In this document: piece after piece, positions 14,630-17,613 of the stretch
Layout: each line of letters begins with the position of its first letter
Position numbering within the stretch: position 1 is the stretch's first letter
From: an uncultured Burkholderiales bacterium
GTDB taxonomy: Bacteria > Pseudomonadota > Gammaproteobacteria > Burkholderiales > Burkholderiaceae_E
NCBI GenBank assembly: GCA_903898725.1
Contig: CAIUGQ010000210.1
Coordinates: 1-17,613 of the forward strand
DNA length: 17,613 nucleotides
Direction of reading: 5' to 3'
The notes under the pieces: model-generated
Databases searched by the model: none
Told to the model about the DNA's origin: nothing
What the model saw: only the letters and a program-made list of their open reading frames with translations
Translations under genes and position numbers: made by a program

Positions 14630-16408
14630 ATGAGCGCCCGCGACCGCAACCCCTTCGCCTCCGACTGGGTCCGTGGCCCGTCGGACGATGCGCTGCGTCC
14701 GCAGGGCACGCTGTCGTACGTGGCCGGCTCGACCGCCGATCCGCTGAAGTTCATGACGATCCCGCAGCTGCTCGACCGGGCCTGCGAGCGCTGGGGCGGT
14801 CGTGACGCGGCGGTCTTCGCCGAGTCCGGGACGCGCCTGTCCTGGCACGACCTGCGGCGCAGGAGCGACGAGGTCGCGGCCGGACTGCTGGCGCTGGGCA
14901 TCCGGCGCGGCAACCGCGTCGGCATCTGGTCGCCCAACCGTCTCGAGTGGCTGCTCGCGCAGTTCGGCACCGCGCGCATCGGCGCGATCCTCGTCAACAT
15001 CAACCCGGCGTACCGGACCTCGGAACTCGAGCATGCGCTGAACGCGGTCCGCTGCCGGGCGCTGATCATGGCGCGCCGCCTGAAGGCGAGCGACTACGTC
15101 GGCATGCTGCAGTCGCTCGCGCCCGAGCTCGCCGCGCGGGTCGACCCCGCCGCGGCCTCGGTCGAGCTGCAGTCCGAGCGCCTGCCGCACCTCAAGCATG
15201 TGATCGTGCTGGGCGACGGGCCGGTGCCACCGCGCGCGCTCGCCTTCGACCGGTTCGCCTCGGCCGCGGGGCCGGCCCAGCACGGGCGGCTCGCACCGCT
15301 CGCCGCCGCCCTCGACCCCGACGATCCGATCAACATCCAGTTCACCAGCGGCACCACCGGCCTGCCCAAGGGTGCGACGCTGACCCACTTCAACATCGTC
15401 AACAACGCGCGTTTCTGCGCGAAGGCGATGCGCCTGTCGATGCAGGACCGGCTGTGCATCCCGGTGCCGCTCTACCACTGCTTCGGCATGGTGCTGGGCG
15501 TGCTCGCGTGCACCGCGACCGGTGCCGCCATGGTGTTCCCCGGCGAGTCGTTCGACGCGGGGCAGACCCTGGCCACGGTGGCGCGCGAGCGGTGCACCGC
15601 GCTGCACGGCGTGCCCACGATGTTCATGGCGATGCTCGATCATCCCGAGTTCGCGAGCCACGACCTCTCGACGCTGCGCACCGGCATCATGGCCGGCGCG
15701 CCCTGTCCGGTCGAGACGATGCGCCGGGTCGTCGAGCGCATGCACCTGCGCGAGGTGACGATCGCCTACGGGATGACCGAGACGAGTCCGATCTCGTTCC
15801 AGTCGAGCGTCGACGATCCGATCGAGAAGCGGGTGAGCACCGTCGGACGGATCCAGCCGCATGTGCAGGTCAAGATCGTCGACAGCGAAGGGCGCATCGT
15901 GCCGGTCGGCCGGGCGGGCGAGCTGTGCACGCGCGGCTACCTGGTGATGCGCGGCTACTGGGAGGAGCCCGAGCGCACGCGCGAGGCGATCGACGAGGCC
16001 GGCTGGATGCGCACCGGCGACCTGGCGACGATCGACGCCGACGGCTGGTGCAACATCGTCGGCCGGGTCAAGGACATGCTGATCCGCGGCGGCGAGAACG
16101 TCTTCCCGCGCGAGATCGAGGAGTTCTTGCACGGCCATCCGAAGGTGCAGGCGGCGCAGGTCTTCGGCGTGCCCGACGCACGGCTCGGCGAGGAGGTCTG
16201 CGCATGGATCGTCCCGAAGCCCGGCGAGCCGGTCACGGTCGACGAGATCCGGGCGTACTGCCAGGGCCGCATCGCCCACTTCAAGGTGCCGCGTCACGTG
16301 AAGGTCGTGGCCGAGTTCCCGATGACCGCGACCGGCAAGCCGCAGAAGTTCGCGATGCGCGACGCGATGGTGCGCGAGCTCGGCGTCGCGGCCCCGAAGA
16401 CCGCCTGA
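14630..16408 (+). CDS. AMP-forming acyl-CoA synthetase (ACSF2/fatty-acyl-CoA ligase type)
   Basis: The enzyme activates a carboxylic acid with ATP and CoA to an acyl-CoA through an acyl-AMP intermediate. It has 592 residues. ATG 14630 lies 10 bases after the amidase stop, with no strong ribosome-binding site, which suggests coupling. The N-terminal domain carries NRVGIWSPNRLEWLLAQFGT and the P-loop FTSGTTGLPKGATLTH (from residue 238). IPVPLYHCFGMVLG and AYGMTETSP line the acyl and adenylate pockets. The C-terminal domain has GWMRTGDLATID, GRVKDMLIRGGENVFPREIE and the adenylation Lys570 in ATGKPQK. The whole resembles medium- or branched-chain fatty-acyl ligases. In context it would accept the acid released by the amidases; the exact acid is unknown. 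Confidence 0.93.
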   Translation: MSARDRNPFASDWVRGPSDDALRPQGTLSYVAGSTADPLKFMTIPQLLDRACERWGGRDAAVFAESGTRLSWHDLRRRSDEVAAGLLALGIRRGNRVGIWSPNRLEWLLAQFGTARIGAILVNINPAYRTSELEHALNAVRCRALIMARRLKASDYVGMLQSLAPELAARVDPAAASVELQSERLPHLKHVIVLGDGPVPPRALAFDRFASAAGPAQHGRLAPLAAALDPDDPINIQFTSGTTGLPKGATLTHFNIVNNARFCAKAMRLSMQDRLCIPVPLYHCFGMVLGVLACTATGAAMVFPGESFDAGQTLATVARERCTALHGVPTMFMAMLDHPEFASHDLSTLRTGIMAGAPCPVETMRRVVERMHLREVTIAYGMTETSPISFQSSVDDPIEKRVSTVGRIQPHVQVKIVDSEGRIVPVGRAGELCTRGYLVMRGYWEEPERTREAIDEAGWMRTGDLATIDADGWCNIVGRVKDMLIRGGENVFPREIEEFLHGHPKVQAAQVFGVPDARLGEEVCAWIVPKPGEPVTVDEIRAYCQGRIAHFKVPRHVKVVAEFPMTATGKPQKFAMRDAMVRELGVAAPKTA

Positions 16409-16421
16409 GGCACCGCGGGGC

Positions 16422-17613
16422 ATGGACACCGACGACCTGCACTGGCTCGAGATCACCGAGCTCGCGAAGCTGATCCAGCTGCGTCGTGTCTCGCCGGTCG
16501 AGGTGGTCGAGGCGATGCTGCGGCGGATCGAACGGCTCGACCGGCGTCTCCACGCATTCGTCCGCACCACGCCCGAGCTCGCGCTCGAGCAGGCCCGTCA
16601 TGCCGAGGCCCGCATCGCGCGACGCGAGTACCTCGGGCCGCTGCACGGTGTGCCGATCGCCTTCAAGGACCTGAACTGGACCCGCGGCATTCCCACCGGT
16701 GCCGGCATGCCGATCCACCGCGACTGGGTGCCGCCGCACGACGGCACCGTGGTCGAGCGGCTGCGCATCGCCGGAGCGGTGACGCTCGGCAAGCTGCAGA
16801 TGACCGAAGGCGCGTTCGCCGACCACCATCCCGCCGTCACCGTGCCCCTGAACCCGTGGCACCCGGACCACTGGGTCGGCGCGTCCTCGAGCGGCACGGG
16901 GTCGGCGGTGGCGGCCGGCCTGTGCTTCGGCGCGACGGGTTCGGACACCGGCGGCTCGATCCGCTTTCCGTGCACCGCGAACGGCGTGACCGGGATCAAG
17001 CCCACCTGGGGGCGGGTCTCGCGCTTCGGTGCCTACGAGCTCGCCGCCACGCTCGACCACATCGGCCCGATGGCCCGCTGTGCCGCCGACTGCGGACTGC
17101 TGCTCGGCGCGATGGCCGGTGCCGACCCGAACGATCCGACCGCCAGCCAGCAGCCGGTGCCGGACTACCTGGGCGGCGACGAGCGCAGCCTCGCGGGCGT
17201 GGTCATCGGCATCGACGATGCCTACGTGGCACCGGTCGAGCCGGTGGTCGCCGAAGGGCTGCGTGCCGCGGCCGACGTGCTGCGCCGGCTCGGCGCGACG
17301 ATCCGGCCGGTGACGATGCCCGACGTCGAGCCGGTGATCGCCGACTGGCCGGTCGACTGCGCCGTGCAGACCGCGGTCGCGCATGCGCGGACCTTTCCCT
17401 CGCGTCGCGCCGACTACGGCCCGGGCCTCGCCGGCCTGCTCGATCTCGCGACCACGGTCTCGGGCATCGACTACCAGCGGGTGCTGCTGCGACGGGCCGA
17501 CTTCACCGGCCGCATGCATGCGCTGTTCCGCGAGGTCGACCTGCTGCTGATGCCGGGTCAGGTGTGGGCGTCGCCCACCGTCGCCGAGATGGCCAGGCTC
17601 GGGCAGGATCCGA
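16422..17613 (+). CDS. Second amidase-signature hydrolase (3' end cut by window)
   Basis: The frame starts at ATG 16422, 13 bases after the acyl-CoA synthetase stop, with CGGGG just upstream. It is still open at the window end with 397 codons visible. The amidase-signature catalytic set is complete: Lys82 in PIAFKDLN, Ser155 in VGASSSGTGSAV and nucleophile Ser179 in GSDTGGSIRFPC. The 24-residue spacing of the two serines is normal for the family. The pattern TELAKLIQLRRVSPVEVVEA at the start and LGPLHGVPIAFKD resemble the broad GatA/AtzF-like branch, not the nitrile-hydratase-linked branch of the upstream fused amidase. It is probably not GatA, since no gatB or gatC is nearby. An amide or carbamate substrate is likely; its identity is unknown. 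Confidence 0.9.
   Translation, partial: MDTDDLHWLEITELAKLIQLRRVSPVEVVEAMLRRIERLDRRLHAFVRTTPELALEQARHAEARIARREYLGPLHGVPIAFKDLNWTRGIPTGAGMPIHRDWVPPHDGTVVERLRIAGAVTLGKLQMTEGAFADHHPAVTVPLNPWHPDHWVGASSSGTGSAVAAGLCFGATGSDTGGSIRFPCTANGVTGIKPTWGRVSRFGAYELAATLDHIGPMARCAADCGLLLGAMAGADPNDPTASQQPVPDYLGGDERSLAGVVIGIDDAYVAPVEPVVAEGLRAAADVLRRLGATIRPVTMPDVEPVIADWPVDCAVQTAVAHARTFPSRRADYGPGLAGLLDLATTVSGIDYQRVLLRRADFTGRMHALFREVDLLLMPGQVWASPTVAEMARLGQDP

Noticed and set aside
12988..15069. A 693-codon minus-strand open frame opposite the linker and amidase
   Set aside because: It is a shadow of the amidase codon bias. The plus-strand amidase has a full catalytic set.
14258..16570. A 770-codon minus-strand open frame opposite the acyl-CoA synthetase
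   Set aside because: It has the same shadow composition and no recognisable motif, and it crosses three plus-strand genes.
16422..17613. Identification of the second amidase as GatA of the Glu-tRNA amidotransferase
   Set aside because: No gatB or gatC is adjacent, and the GASSSGTG form of the cis-Ser loop and the catabolic neighbours fit a stand-alone amidase better.
6217..17613. Possible nitrile hydratase or AmiR-type antiterminator genes accompanying the amidase and sensor
   Set aside because: No cysteine-cluster metal-binding subunit (CTLCSC-type) and no ANTAR-type short protein was found in any frame of the gaps or gene bodies. If present, they lie outside the window.
1..17613. tRNA, rRNA, CRISPR array, insertion sequence or attachment site
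   Set aside because: No cloverleaf-like segments, spaced repeats, transposase motifs or terminal inverted repeats were recognised, and the gaps are all short.

Overview
The window is about 70% GC, gene-dense and strongly GC3-biased. The ferrochelatase has the form seen in Burkholderiales, and the sugar and HAAT-type transporters fit the same group, so a high-GC betaproteobacterium is likely. I infer this from protein character and did not search any database. There is no RNA gene, insertion sequence or CRISPR array, and no gap between genes exceeds 300 bases.

Region 1 (1-3168) is the end of a sugar ABC importer: a solute-binding protein cut by the window edge, then two MalF/MalG-type permeases that overlap by 4 bases. 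A pair of strong stem-loops separates the binding-protein gene from the permeases. No ATPase gene follows. Region 2 (3231-4357) is hemH (ferrochelatase), read from its own putative near-leaderless promoter.

Region 3 (4397-6216) is a divergent pair: an AmiC/NhlC-like amide-binding protein on the minus strand and a MarR-family regulator on the plus strand. The amide-binding gene has a sigma54-like element upstream. The pairing resembles the NhlC/NhlD (AmiC-like plus MarR-like) regulators of amide-induced nitrile hydratase clusters in Rhodococcus.

Region 4 (6285-17613) is a long co-directional run. An AT-rich promoter/operator precedes an SPFH (flotillin/YqiK-like) membrane protein. Then come a Tat-exported HAAT binding protein, LivH- and LivM-type permeases, a LivG-type ATPase, a LivF-type ATPase fused in frame to an amidase, an acyl-CoA synthetase, and a second amidase that runs off the window. 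Several of these genes overlap by ATGA, which suggests translational coupling.

Taken together, regions 3 and 4 look like an amide-utilisation system. An amide would be sensed by the AmiC-like/MarR pair and imported by the HAAT transporter. It would then be hydrolysed to a carboxylic acid and ammonia, and the acid activated to an acyl-CoA. The most unusual item is the single 877-codon reading frame joining the transporter ATPase to the amidase through a Pro/Ala-rich linker. Whether it is made as one polypeptide, or the amidase is also started internally, cannot be decided from sequence alone.
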